A stretch of DNA of 64,000 bases from Emiliania huxleyi CCMP1516 (lineage: Eukaryota; Haptophyta; Isochrysidales; Noelaerhabdaceae), in assembly GCF_000372725.1 (NCBI RefSeq), contig NW_005194698.1:97311-161310 (forward strand), given 5' to 3'. Both the position numbers and the translations under genes were made by a program. The notes below the pieces were generated by a model. That model did no database searches and was not told the DNA's origin. It saw only the letters and a list, made by a program, of their open reading frames with translations. Each line of letters starts with the position of its first letter. Positions within the stretch are counted from its first letter, which is position 1. Positions 1 to 10,724 of the stretch are shown piece after piece.

Positions 1-3000
1 GGCGCCTTCGCACGCCGCCGCCGCTGCCGTCTCACTCCGCGCAACGTGCCGCCGGGGTTCGCCCGCCGCCGACATGCTCTGCAGCGATGTGGCGGTCCGC
101 AGTGCGATCCGCCTCGGTGGCAGCGCGCTCCCTCGTCCCGGCGCCCGGCGACTGGACCTGACAGCATCTCCTGCCGTCGGTGGAGCACGCTCGCCCCGCC
201 CCCTTGGCGACGCGTGCTGCCGGCCGGGCCGCGGCCCAGTCCGCTACGCTCGACGGCGGGTCGGCGAGCGGCGTTGGTGCTCACTTCGGCGCACGCTCTG
301 GAGGCGTGCCTGGAGGCGTGCTCGGCCGCGTGCCCGCTGCACTGCCTGTGGGCCCGAGGCGATGTGCGGCTGAGCTCCGAGCTGTCGCCGCCGCTGCGGC
401 GCCGGGAGCGCCGCCGGTACCACCGCGTGGCTGCTCGTGGTGCCCCTGCGCTGCCTACTCGTGGTTCGGCAGGCAGGCGACACTGTCGCCGCTTGTGCGC
501 CGCGGCTGCGGGCACCCGTCGCCGTCCCGTCTCTCCGGGAGGAGGGGGGCGGCGCGCGCTCACGTGTGCGGGCGCCAGACCACTCTCGAGGGCGACTGCG
601 AGGCGGCCGCCCCAGCCGCCGCTCCGCTTTGCACGCGCGCTGCGCTGTGGTCGCCTCTCCAGCCTCGCTGACGAGGGCGTCGCGCTCAGCGCTCGGCAGG
701 GCGCTTGCTAAGGAGCGAGAGCCTCCCAGCCCTTCGCTCACGCCTTGCAGCGCCTCTGCCGCTCTCACACGCCGCCGCCGCTACCGTCTCGCTCCGCGCG
801 ACGCGACGCTCGTCTTCGCCCGCCGCCAATATGTACGGCGACGTTGCGGTCTGCAGTGCGATCCGCCGCGCTGACGGCAGTGCGCCTCTCCTCGTCCCGG
901 CGCCCGGCGAGTGGGCCTGGCAGTGCCCCTTACCGTCGGTGGGGCGCGCTCGCCTCCCCCCCTTGGCGACGTGCTGCCAGCCGGGCCGCGGCGCCGTCCG
1001 CTGCCGCGGCGGTGGCTCGGCGAGCGGTATTGGGTGCTCGTCTCGGCGCACGCTCTGGAGGCGGTGCCCGGTCGCATGCCCGCTGCACTGCCTGTATGCC
1101 CGAGACGGTTTGCGGCCGGGCTCAGAGCTGCCGCCGTCGCTGGTGCACCGGGCGCGGCGCTGCTACCGCGCCGTGGCGTGGCTGCTCGCGCTGCCTCTGC
1201 GCTGCCCACGCGCGGCTCGGCGGGCGGGCGACGCCATCCCCGCTCGTGCACCAGCCGCGGGCGCCCGTCACCACCCCGCCTCTCTGGGGGGGGGTGGCGA
1301 GCGCTCGCGTGTGCGTGCGGCTGCGCCACTCTCGAGGGCGCCGGCGGGGCCGCCGCCACCGCCGCCGCTCTACTTGAGCGAGCACTGCGCCGCGGTCGCC
1401 TCCCCGGCCGCGCCGACGAGAGCGTCGCGCCCAATGCTCGGCAAGGAACTTGCCCTGGGCGCAAGCCCCCCGCTGGCCCGGCGCTCCCGCTTTGCGGCGC
1501 CTTCGCACGCCGCCGCCGCTGCCGTCTCACTCCGCGCAACGTGCCGCCGGGGCTAGCCCGCCGCCGACGTGCTCTGCAGCGATGTGGCGGTCTGCAGTGC
1601 TATCCGCCTCGGTGGCAGCACTCTCCCCTCGTCCCGGCGCCCGGCGACTGGACCTGACAGCATCTCCTGCCGTCGGTGGGGCACCCTCGCCCCACCCTCT
1701 TGGCGACGCGTGCTGCCGGCCGGGCCGCGGCCCAGCCCGCTACGCTCGACGGCGGGTCGGCGAGCGGCGTTGATGCTCACTTCGGCGCACGCTCTGGAGG
1801 CGTGCTCGGCTGCACGCCCGCTGCACTGCCTGCGTGCCCGAGGCGATGTGCGGCTGAGCTCAGAGCTGTCGCCGTCGCTCACTCACTCACCGGGCGCAGC
1901 GGTGGGACATTGCGTCCATCGGGACATTGCGTCCATCGGGACATTGCGTCCATCGGGCCAGCTCGCCTTCGGGTCAGCTGGCCATCGGGACATTGCGTCC
2001 ATCGGGACAGCTCGCCTTCGGGTCAGCTGGCCATCGGGACATTGCGTCCATCGGGACAGCTCGCCTTCGGGTCAGCTGGCCATCGGGACATTGCGTCCAT
2101 CGGGACAGCTCGCCTTCGGGTCAGTTGGCCATCGGGACATTGCGTCCATCGGGACAGCTCGCCTTCGGGTCAGCTGGCCATCGGGACATTGCGTCCATCG
2201 GGACAGCTCGCCTTCGGGTCAGCTGGCCATCGGGACATTGCGTCCATCGGGACAGCTCGCCTTCGGGTCAGTTGGCCATCGGGACATTGCGTCCATCGGG
2301 ACAGCTCGCCTTCGGGTCAGTTGGCCATCGGGACATTGCGTCCATCGGGACAGCTCGCCTTCGGGTCAGTTGGCCATCGGGACATTGCGTCCATCGGGAC
2401 AGCTCGCCTTCGGGTCAGTTGGCCATCGGGACATTGCGTCCATCGGGACAGCTCGCCTTCGGGTCAGTTGGCCATCGGGACATTGCGTCCATCGGGACAG
2501 CTCGCCTTCGGGTCAGTTGGCCATCGGGACATTGCGTCCATCGGGACAGCTCGCCTTCGGGTCAGTTGGCCATCGGGACATTGCGTCCATCGGGACAGCT
2601 CGCCTTCGGGTCAGTTGGCCATCGGGACATTGCGTCCATCGGGACATTGCGTCCATCGGGACATTGCGTCCATCGGGCCAGCTCGCCTTCGGGCCAGCTG
2701 GCCATCGGGCCAGCTCGCCTTCGGGTCAGCTGGCCATCGGGCCAGCTCGCCTTTCCTCGTCCCGGCGCCCGGCGAGTGGGCCTGGCAGTACCCCTTACCG
2801 TCGGTGGGGCGCGCTCGCCTCCCCCCCTTGGCGACATGCTGCCGGCCGGGCCGCGGCGCCGTCCGCTGCCGCGGCGGCGGCTCGGCGAGCGGTATTGGGT
2901 GCTCGTCTCGGCGCACGCTCTGGAGGCGGTGCCCGGCCGCATGCCCGCTGCACTGCCTGTATGCCCGAGGCGATTTGCGGCCGGGCTCAGAGCTGCCGCC

Positions 3001-3340
3001 GTCGCTGGTGCGCCGGGCGCGGCGCTGCTACCGCACCATGTCGTGGCTGCTCGCGCTGCCCCTGCGCTGGCCACGCGCGGCTCGGCGGGCGGGCAACACC
3101 ATCGCCGCTCGTGCACCAGCCGCGGGCGCCCGTCACCACCCCGCCTCTTTGAGGGGGGGGGCGGCGAGCGCTCGCGTGTGTGTGCGGCTGGGCCACTCTC
3201 GAGGGCGCCGGCGGGGCTGCCGCCACCGCCATCGACGGCGGCTCGACGAGCGGTGTTGGTGCTCGCTTCGGCGCGCGCTCTGAAGGCGTGTTCGACCGCG
3301 TGCCCGCTGCACTACCTGTATGCCCGAGGCGGATCGCAGT
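1..3340. repeat. GC-rich satellite of about 750-bp units (types A and B alternating)
   Basis: The first 380 bases recur almost unchanged at 1497-1876 (offset 1496), and 893-1400 recurs at about 2756-3270. Segments 1-750 and 750-1496 are themselves diverged copies, so the array is A-B-A'-B' with units near 750 bp. A' breaks off near 1880 and B' resumes near 2750, and the 49-bp minisatellite lies between them. Long open frames occur on both strands because GC-rich sequence has few stops. None resembles a protein family and I call none of them a gene. The array runs off the left edge of the window. Confidence 0.85.
1905..2750. repeat. 49-bp minisatellite, 13 full copies plus edges
   Basis: The 49-bp unit begins GCCATCGGGACATTGCGTCC. 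Copies start at 1981, 2030, 2079 and every 49 bases to 2569, with a variant copy at 2618. Both ends carry extra ATTGCGTCCATCGGGAC sub-repeats (about 1907-1960 and 2628-2690), so the block is roughly symmetrical. Because 49 is not a multiple of 3, all three plus-strand frames stay open and each encodes the same 49-residue cycle from a different phase. This is a tandem-repeat artefact rather than evidence of three proteins. Confidence 0.93.
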
Positions 3341-3514
3341 CCTGGCAGTCGCCGTCGCAGTTCTCGCAGTTCTGTCAGTCGCCGTCGCAGCCAAGCCATG
3401 CGGTCTGCTTGCGATTACCTTGGAGCAAATGGATGGACCACCCGCCCACCCTGTCAACATCATGTGGGAGGAACGTTGATACGTTGATGGCGCCAGCGCC
3501 TGCTGTTGACAAGT

Positions 3515-3609
3515 GGGGAGCAGACGGCTTCATCGCGAAGCTGCCCCCAGCAGGCGTCTTGACGGGTATCAAAATTCTTCCCTACGAAAGAGGCCAACGG
3601 ACCCGAGAA
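3515..3609. repeat. 95-bp direct repeat, copy 1
   Basis: The block from GGGGAGCAGACGGCTTCATC to the motif GGACCCGAGAA recurs at 3997-4091 in the same orientation. No coding role is evident. The rest of 3340-4644 is non-coding as far as I can tell. Confidence 0.9.
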
Positions 3610-3996
3610 GGTAATTTCTCGCAGCTGCGAGACAAGTTTTCTCGGAGCGACAGCCTCAAAGACAAAAGGGTGGATGGGTGGGGGGTGACCGCTGGTGAGC
3701 GCCAGCGGTGAGCGCCAGCGCGCCCCAGGAACGGTGGGGTGCCCTCGACCGCGCGTCCAAGTCACTTGGGCGGACGAGCGAGCGGCACATGGCCTGACAA
3801 AGAGAAATCGGAGTCTAGCGACGAGACCGAATCTGACCAGAGGCCGTCGTCTTCAGACGCCGTCCTCAGACGAAGGTGCCTTTCAGAGGTGTCCTTCAGG
3901 AGCGTAGCTGACGTCAGTCTGTGCGCGCTCTCTCGCCTCGTCGAACCCACCACCATCCCCTTTCTCCTCCTATCTGTCTTGTGTGTGCCTTGCTGG

Positions 3997-4091
3997 GGGG
4001 AGCAGACGGCTTCATCGCGAAGCTGCCCCCAGCAGGCGTCTTGACGGGTATCAAAATTCTTCCCTACGAAAGAGGCCAACGGACCCGAGAA
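3997..4091. repeat. 95-bp direct repeat, copy 2
   Basis: This matches 3515-3609 with no mismatch that I could find, and is followed by different sequence. The 388 bases between the copies carry no recognisable gene. Confidence 0.9.
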
Positions 4092-4224
4092 ACTCTATGC
4101 GCGACACTGGGAATTTACACTCCTCTCCTTAAAATCCCTGTGTGGTGGCGGCGTGCCGTTCTCCCATCCCTCCCTTGGGTTGTCTGTTTTCTTTCTTTCT
4201 TTTTTACTGGGAATTTACAACAGA

Positions 4225-4350
4225 ACTCCCTCGCACGACACTGGGCACGGGACTGGCGCGCACTAGAAAAGAAAACGCGCGCCGCGCTTGACATCGTCCC
4301 CCACGGCTTACTGGGCACACCGAATCGCACTCACTCAAACACACGCTGCT
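4225..4350. repeat. Dispersed repeat (CTGGGCACGGGACTGGCGCG family), copy 1
   Basis: The CTCCCTCGCACGACACTGGG stretch and the following GGCACGGGACTGGCGCGCAC recur at 6391-6440 and 6451-6500, and inverted at about 35170-35215. The adjacent AGAAAAGAAAACGCGCG to CACACGCTGCT part recurs at 6608-6695. The copies flank the F-box/RCC1 gene on both sides. Confidence 0.75.
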
Positions 4351-4644
4351 CGGCCGGTTCCATCCTACCCGTACGGGGGCTAAAAACCTTACGCCCACAC
4401 GCGCACCTCACCATCAGCTCCACTCACCACATCCTCTGCGCACCTTGCTCAGAGATCAGTCCGAGAAGCACCAGAAGTTGCGCTTGTTGTCGCCCTTGGC
4501 GAGGAAGATTGCGGGTGTACCCCAAGAACAGCGCCGGGAAGACGAAGAAGGCCGAGATGCGGTCGGTCTCGTACGCGAGGGAGCGCGCCTTCCTGTCAAA
4601 GGTGTACGAGAACCCCAACGGCCCAAGAAGTGTGTATACTACGG

Positions 4645-6051
4645 CTACGGCTCCCGCGCCTCGATCTTCGTGGGCAGCAGTTGGTTCGGCAGGTCCTCTC
4701 CGTGGCCTGCCCCCACCGCTTCGCCCTTGCCCCAAGTAAAGACGGCGCCGCTGGCGGTGATGGAGAGGCTGTGGCTGCGTCCAGCCGACACAGCGACGAC
4801 GTGCTGGTCAGCCAAGGCCTCGACCTTCTTCGGCAGGAGCTGGCGCTGCTCGTCACCGTGGCCCAGCCGGCCATCGCCTCCAAGGCCCCAGCTCCAGACG
4901 GCGCCGTCGGCGGTGATGGCGAGGCTGTGGTAATCTCCAGCTGACACAGCGACGACGCGCTGGCCAGCGAAAGCCTCGACCTTCTTCGGCTGCCACTGGG
5001 ACTGCTCGTCGCCGTGCCCCAGCCGGCAGCCGAAGCCCCAGCTCCAGACACTGCCGCCGGCGGTGAGGGCGAGGCTGTGGAAGTCTCCAGCCGAGAAAGC
5101 GACAATGCACTGCCCAGCAAAGGCCTCGACCTTCTTCGGCTGCCACTGGTTCTGCTCGTCGCCGTGGCCCAGCTGGCCGTAAAATCCATAGCCCCAGCTC
5201 CAGACGGCGCCGCCGGCTGAGAGTGCGAGGCTGTGGTCGCCTCCTGCCGAGACAGCGACGACGCGCTGGCCAGTGAAGGCCTCGACCTTCTTGGGCAGCC
5301 AGTGGTCCAGATAGCCGCCGTGGCCCAGCTTGCCATTGGCTCCCCTGCCCCAGCTCCAGACGGAGCCGTCGGCGGTGAGGGCGAGGCTGTGGTATCCTCC
5401 AGCCGACGCAGCGACGACACGCTGGCCAGCAAAGGCCTCGACCTTCTTCGGCTGCCACTGGGCCTGCTGGTCGCCGTGGCCCAGCTTGCCAAAGAGTCCA
5501 CCGCCCCAGCTCCAGACGGCGTCAGCGGTCAGGGCGAGGCTGTGGCACATTCCAGCCGACACGCTCACGGCGCGCTCGCCACCCAGAAGGGGGAGGCGGG
5601 TCGGCGTGTTGAGCCGCGTCACGCCCTCGCCGTGACCGAGGAGGGCTGGCACGCCATCCGCCGAGCCGCACGACGAGAGCCGCCCCTCGCCGTCAATGAA
5701 GAGGCTGTGGTAGTGGCCCGCCGCAACCCTCGCCGGCGGGTTGGACTCGCGCAGCAGCGCAGAATAGCACAGCCACCGCACGGCGCAGCTCTCGCCCTCT
5801 GGCTGCGCCGGAAGCTCGAAGCCAAACTCCTGCGCCCACAAGCGGATGCCCTGCTCCGCGAGCGAGTGAAAGAGCAGCGAGACGGCCGCGACGCGAGCGA
5901 TGTCGATGGGGCTGTCGCAGCGAGAGAGGGCGCGCTCGAGGAGCTCCCTGGGGAGATCGAGCAAGCGGACGGGCGGCGGCGCGTCTGACGAGGGGGCGGC
6001 GGTGGTGGCGGCGGCGAGGCGGCGCGAGCGGCGGCGCGGCGGTGTGGACAT
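4645..6051 (-). CDS. F-box/RCC1-repeat protein (468 aa)
   Basis: The protein has an N-terminal basic stretch (PPRRRSRRLAAA), an F-box-like segment near residues 30-80 (LLDLPRELLERAL...VSLLFHSLAEQG), then six to seven RCC1 repeats. Each repeat has the pattern VVAVSAG..HSLALTADG.VWSWG.G..G.LGHG and PKKVEA. Such proteins form a seven-blade propeller; with an F-box they are usually substrate adaptors of SCF ubiquitin ligases, which is inference here. I start at the ATG at 6049-6051 because the frame-open extension to 6162 would translate the shared CACTTGGAG motif at 6106-6126, which looks like promoter sequence. There is no intron. The repeats are nearly identical, suggesting recent expansion. 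A broken relative lies at 39400-40096. Confidence 0.85.
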   Translation of the reverse strand: MSTPPRRRSRRLAAATTAAPSSDAPPPVRLLDLPRELLERALSRCDSPIDIARVAAVSLLFHSLAEQGIRLWAQEFGFELPAQPEGESCAVRWLCYSALLRESNPPARVAAGHYHSLFIDGEGRLSSCGSADGVPALLGHGEGVTRLNTPTRLPLLGGERAVSVSAGMCHSLALTADAVWSWGGGLFGKLGHGDQQAQWQPKKVEAFAGQRVVAASAGGYHSLALTADGSVWSWGRGANGKLGHGGYLDHWLPKKVEAFTGQRVVAVSAGGDHSLALSAGGAVWSWGYGFYGQLGHGDEQNQWQPKKVEAFAGQCIVAFSAGDFHSLALTAGGSVWSWGFGCRLGHGDEQSQWQPKKVEAFAGQRVVAVSAGDYHSLAITADGAVWSWGLGGDGRLGHGDEQRQLLPKKVEALADQHVVAVSAGRSHSLSITASGAVFTWGKGEAVGAGHGEDLPNQLLPTKIEAREP

Positions 6052-6105
6052 CGCGAAGAAAAGCTCTGTTTTGTTTCTTTCTTTTTGGATGTGCGGCTGA
6101 TGACA

Positions 6106-6126
6106 GCACTCCAAGTGCTCCAAGTG
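6106..6126 (-). promoter_or_regulatory. Shared upstream motif (CACTTGGAG direct repeat), F-box/RCC1 gene
   Basis: In gene sense this reads CACTTGGAGCACTTGGAGTG and is followed downstream by TCATCAGCCGCACATCC. It ends about 55 bases before the start codon. Similar motif plus tail is seen upstream of the PDZ gene (29965-29989) and at 22557 and 35277. It could be a promoter element or the end of a dispersed repeat. Confidence 0.55.
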
Positions 6127-6390
6127 TATATGAAATGAACTCGGGGGCACGGGACGCGGCACAAACGGGGCACAAACGCCAGGCTACAAAGACGGGGAGG
6201 CACGTAGTGACGCAGGGGAGTCTAGGCGACGGCGGCGTCCTCCGACGCCGCGGCGAGCCTGAGCTCGGTCGCAATCTCTTCCGCCGCCGCGAGCTGCAGC
6301 GCGACTGACATGCGCTGGGCCTGCAGCGACAGCCACGACCGCGTCGACCAGCTCGCCTCGTCCTCGTGCTGCCGCTTCGAGTGCACCAGG

Positions 6391-6700
6391 CGCTCCCTCG
6401 CACGACCTGGGCACGGGACTGGCGCGCACTAGAAAAGAATTTTACAACAAAGCTCCCTCGCACAACACTGGGCACGGGACTGGCTCGCACTGGCACTAAC
6501 ACAGGTACACCACGGGAGCCGCCTAAGCGACTCCTGCGAGAGTGGCGAGGCACTTAGCTCCGTGCACCCGCCCACCCCCGCCACAGGCAAGCTCATTCAC
6601 AACCTGCTTAGAAAAGAAAACGCGCGTAGCGCTTGACATCGTCCCCCACGGCTTACTAGGCACACCGAATCGCACTCACTCAAACACGCTGCTGGTTCCA
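6391..6700. repeat. Dispersed repeat cluster, copies 2 and 3
   Basis: Two tandem copies of the GGCACGGGACTGGCGCGCAC family occur at 6391-6440 and 6451-6500. They are followed at 6608-6695 by the CGTCCCCCACGGCTTACT block that also occurs at 4265-4350. No gene is visible in 6130-6990. Confidence 0.75.
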
Positions 6701-6996
6701 ATACATGTACTAGGAAGAGGTAGAGGAGGCCCCCAAGCGACAAAGTCGCGCGAAGAAGGAGAAGATCCCTCGTGCTCCCCCAATCAAACGGTGTCGCCGT
6801 TTGGAAATCGTTTCTGGGCAACTCCTTGACCCTCCAGTGTGTGCGCCGCCGCGTCATCATCGGCGCCCAGCCCAGGGGAGCCTGTTCACGACATCATGAA
6901 CCCAGCTGAAGTCATTGCCTTTGGAGCGGATCGTCCTGCCTGCACCACGACAAGCACCTTCACCGCCCCATCAGTCCGCGTCACGAGTCACGGCGA

Positions 6997-8476
6997 ATGC
7001 AGCCGCTCTACCGCCGAGCCGCCATCGACCCGCCGGACTTCGCGCTTGTAGCTGAGGCCGTGAGTGGAGATGGCAAGCCGACTCGTTCGCCGCCTCGTTC
7101 GCCGCCTCGTGTCGCATCAATCCCGGAGGACGCCGAGCTGATTGAGAGCAATGGTCCAAAGGCTTGGCTCACCGCCAGTGGACCGCCGTCGCCGTCGCCG
7201 GCTCGGGCCGCCAGCCACAGCAGGCTGTGCACGGAGGCAGGCATCCAGAGCTCTCTCGGGCACGCGGCAGCGCCGCCGTCGCCACGGACCGCCAGCTACA
7301 CCAAGCTGTGCAAGGAGGCCCGCGCCGAGAGCGCTCGCGGGCACCACGCCAAGGCGGACGTGCTGCTGCGGCGCGCAATCGAGCTCCAGCAGGCCAACCC
7401 GCTTGCCTGGGGCGATTTGGCGGAGGTGCGCCTGGCTTCAGGCGACTGCTTGGGCGCCTTTGCGAGCTTTGTCGCGTGCGCGGAGCGCTGCCCGGTGGCG
7501 TCGCCGCCGTGGGCGGCGAGCGTGTGCGGGGCCTTCCAGGCTCGCAAGCAGGCGATGAAGGGGTGCGGAGAGTGCTCGCTCGGGACGTGTACGGCGTGCA
7601 AGCTCCGGCTACCGCCCCTGCCCGCGTGGATGGCGACGCCCGAATGCCTGCGTCAAACCTCGGAGGATGTGGTGGAGGCCGATCCGGACTCGATTGTCGC
7701 TTGGCGCCTGCACAGCGAGGCTCACGCCGGCGTCGGCGACCATGCCACTGCCGAGAAGAGCTACTGCAAGGCGGTCCAGATCGTCTCGGACGGCTCGTTT
7801 GATCGCGTCCTGACAGAGCAGAGCAAGCCGCACCTCGCACAGCTCGACACGGAGGTGCTCTCGCGGGCAGGCTCGATCCGGTACCTCGACCTCTGCGAGC
7901 GAGGCCAGAGCCAGAGCCGGCGGAGCGGGTACGCGGCCGCTGCAGAGCTGTTCGAGCGGGCCACCGAGCTGGCGCCCGCCATCCCTCTGGGATGGGGCGA
8001 CCTCGGCAACGCGCGGGCGGCACTCGGCGAGTTCAGCGCGGCGGCCGACGCCTTTGTCACTGCGGCGCAGTGCTGCGACCCGGAATCGCAGGTCAAAGTC
8101 GGCGGAGCGGTGGGTGCGCCTCAATCTCGCTCATAATCTCGCTCACCTCGGCTAATCTCGGCGAACATAGGCTTGGGCCAGCTGCGCCGCCAGCGCATAC
8201 ACGGCCCGCAAGCTGGCAGCGCCGTGCGGGAGCCAGGACGTGTTTTGCAAGTGCCACGCGTGTGCATCGCTGCCGCCGCTCCCGGACTGGCTGAGCTCGC
8301 CCGCTGCGCTTCGCGACACCGCCGACCGCGCCGCTGCTGCGGACTTGCGGCTCGGCGCCGCGCGACTCATGCAAGAGGACGCCGTGTCGATGGCGGGCGC
8401 CACGTCGGTATGGGTGGAAATCTGCGAGCGCGCGGCGCACCTCGTGCGGCGCATGCTGGAGGTGGTGTCGGGGTGA
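6997..8476 (+). CDS. TPR-repeat protein, two exons (466 aa)
   Basis: Exons are 6997-8091 and 8171-8476; both are multiples of three. The protein has a Pro/Ser-rich N-terminus and tetratricopeptide-like repeats near residues 100-150 (ADVLLRRAIELQQANPLAWGDLAEVRLASGD) and 310-360. It also has two copies of a Cys-rich module (GCGECSLGTCTACKLRLPPLPAW and, in exon 2, CGSQDVFCKCHACASLPPLPDW). That internal duplication fixes the splice: exon 2 must begin at GCT TGG GCC to restore the second module. The 79-bp intron is GT-AG and filled with AATCTCGCTC-like repeats, the filler seen in distant introns of this window. TPR proteins are scaffolds; partners are unknown. The start is the first ATG in frame. 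Confidence 0.75.
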
Positions 8477-8913
8477 TGGGCGAGACGTGGGCAGCCTCCT
8501 TTGTTTACTGAAATTTAAGATCGTAGAGTGTGGTGGTGCTGTGGTCGTCCGTCGACCACACCTCTGGGATAAATCCGTCAGTCGGGCTGCACTAGTCTAG
8601 ACGTCCATAGATGGCGCGCGGCGCGGGCGGATGACTAGGGGAGAAAATGCGGAGATTCTAGCTCGCAGGGAGATGTGCTCAAGTAAAGGTTGGTGATGAG
8701 GGGGTCGGGGTGTTGGTGTTGTCCGTCTCGGCTCGACGTGTAGTGTGTAGGGGTTGTGTGAGATTTGTGTCAGCGATGTGTGTTTTGCCTTTGAAAACCG
8801 AACAGTTTTTGAAGATAGTGTGGTCATGCTAATGCTCATGAAATCACCAGTCTTCAGAGAAGTCACCATGCCAGAGTGCAGAGAAGCTCAACCATGCCCT
8901 TCGAATGTACGAA
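8477..8913. other. Intergenic, convergent 3' ends
   Basis: This lies between the convergent TPR and Zn2Cys6 genes. It is less GC-rich than the coding regions and TG-rich around 8690-8790. I see no gene or repeat in it. Confidence 0.6.
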
Positions 8914-10365
8914 TCACAACATGTGCACGTCGGCGCCGTCAAAGTCGAAATCGTCAACCTTAAACAGGAGGTCAGCAAAGTCCTCGCCGCCCGGCAGCGT
9001 CGCCAGCGAGATCGGGCTCAGCTCCGCCTCGTCCACGCCCACGGAGAAGACGCCGGAGGCGGCCAGGCCCAGACCCGAGTCCGCGGGAAGGGGGTCGGGC
9101 TTTGGGCCCTCATCGCGTGGCCTCTTTGGAGGGGGGCGCGCAGAGCAGTCGAGTCCGAGGCGCACGCAGCGCTCACAGGGACTGGCATCGTTGAGGTTGC
9201 ACCGCACCTTGGCCCGCTTGCAATGCGCACAGGCGCGGCGCATCGGCTTGGCGGTCCCCTCGCACAGCAGGCCGAGCCGAGTGCAGCGAGGGCACGGTCG
9301 CTCGTCGGTGCATGCGGTCCTCGCCTTTTGACAGGCGGTGCACGCGTGTAGCTTGGGCCGCTGGTCGCCGCTCGAGGCTGGGCTCGACCTCTTGGTCGGC
9401 GTCTTGAGCAGCCGCGCCACCGCCGGCACCACCGCGACAGGAGGCGAATCGCAGGTGGCGCGAGCCACTGTTGGCGGCTTGTCTGGATCCGACGCTGGGG
9501 GCTTGTTGGTCGCCTTGTCAAGGTCCAACTCCTGGAGTGGGTCGCCCTCCGTGACGGCCACCTTGTTGATGCTCTCTATCCCGTCGCGAAGCCGCCGGAA
9601 CTGGTCGCAGCTGCGGCGCAGGTGCGAGTCGGCATCCAGCGCGCACTTTGCGCGAAGCTGCAGCTCGCCAGCCTCCGCCACAGACTCGACGAGTTCGGAG
9701 CAGCTGGCCGTGTTGCTCTGAAGGAGCGCGAGCAGCACTGGGTGCACCATTGCGAGGCGACTGCAGGTGTCATCGGATCTCTTGCGCACCTCCCCCAGCA
9801 CCATTAGTAGCGTGCTCTGCACCGCAGCCTCGCTCTCTTCGACCGGTGGCCTGGCGCTCACAATCTCGACCAGAACCTCGTGATCGGCTGCCAGGCAGGT
9901 GGCCGCGAGAGCTGCAGTCGTGACCGGCAGAACCCAGCTGCCGTCGCCCGCGCGGAGCTTCTCCAGGGCGAGAGCTCGGACCCTCACCTGCGCCATCGCC
10001 GTGAGGCCTTGCCCTGCTGCCAAGGGAGCAAGCATGCCGGCCAGCATCGCGACCAGCAGTGCCTGCTCGTACGCTTCCTCTCCGAGCCACTCCTTGAGCG
10101 GCCCGGGCGTCGTTGAGATGCAGACGAGCCTGAGGAAGCTTCTCAGCTGCATGCTCGACACTGCATCGTGGCATGCATTGTGGAGGCGCGAGAGCGCATT
10201 CTCGACCTCCTGGAAGCCGTCGGCTCTACTGCATTCCACGTTGATCGCCGCCCGGCCGACCGGCTCGCCGTACAGCGAGACTCCAAACTCATAGCGGCGG
10301 ACGGCTGGCATCCTGGACTCAAGGAGAGAGGCACTGCCAGGGAACGCGCCACGGAGGCGGATCAT
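8914..10365 (-). CDS. Protein with two tandem Zn(II)2Cys6 clusters (483 aa)
   Basis: Two GAL4-type binuclear clusters sit near the C-terminus. The first spans residues 342-368 (CTACQKARTAC...CPRCTRLGLLC, spacing C-x2-C-x6-C-x5-C-x2-C-x6-C). The second spans 379-407 (CAHCKRAKVRC...CERCVRLGLDC, with a seven-residue loop). All six cysteines are present in each. The domain is best known from fungal transcription factors, where it is usually single and N-terminal; a tandem C-terminal pair is unusual. Residues 50-280 are predicted helical. The tail is acidic and aromatic (DDFDFDGADVHML) and could be an activation segment, which is inference. The gene is intronless. An alternative start is Met19 (10311). 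It is probably a nuclear DNA-binding regulator. Confidence 0.82.
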   Translation of the reverse strand: MIRLRGAFPGSASLLESRMPAVRRYEFGVSLYGEPVGRAAINVECSRADGFQEVENALSRLHNACHDAVSSMQLRSFLRLVCISTTPGPLKEWLGEEAYEQALLVAMLAGMLAPLAAGQGLTAMAQVRVRALALEKLRAGDGSWVLPVTTAALAATCLAADHEVLVEIVSARPPVEESEAAVQSTLLMVLGEVRKRSDDTCSRLAMVHPVLLALLQSNTASCSELVESVAEAGELQLRAKCALDADSHLRRSCDQFRRLRDGIESINKVAVTEGDPLQELDLDKATNKPPASDPDKPPTVARATCDSPPVAVVPAVARLLKTPTKRSSPASSGDQRPKLHACTACQKARTACTDERPCPRCTRLGLLCEGTAKPMRRACAHCKRAKVRCNLNDASPCERCVRLGLDCSARPPPKRPRDEGPKPDPLPADSGLGLAASGVFSVGVDEAELSPISLATLPGGEDFADLLFKVDDFDFDGADVHML

Positions 10366-10724
10366 TTGGTAGAGTGCACCGGACGAAACTAACCCCCCTC
10401 GCGCCTCCTTTGGATCTGCCGACCCCCCTTGCCGCGATGAAAGATGAGCCGTTTGTTTCGGTTTTCTTTTTCTTGGGTGGTCGGCTTTTTTGGATTCTCC
10501 CGCCCTCCAACCCCTCTCTTGGATTTTTAGAGTTGGAGTTGAAAGATTCTCTGGATCTCCAAGGGTTCAAATTTCAACGAAATTCACTTGGCTCACCTAA
10601 ACTTGGCGAGCAGAGAAATGAAAATCTCAAAAGGCGAGCAGATGAAAATCTCAAATGTCTTTGCATGTTTTGTTATACCCTCATGGGGCGCAAGAGAGAG
10701 GCTGCACGGCTGTGTACGGTCTGT

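Noticed and set aside
1981-2617. Regular repeats that could suggest a CRISPR array
   Set aside because: The repeats are head to tail with no unique spacers, and the sequence is eukaryotic nuclear DNA.
1569-3711. Three overlapping 500- to 600-residue open frames with a repeating GHRDIASIG/SGHCVHRD/GQLAFGS cycle
   Set aside because: They are the three phases of one 49-bp tandem repeat. Open frames follow from the period and GC content, not from selection on a protein.
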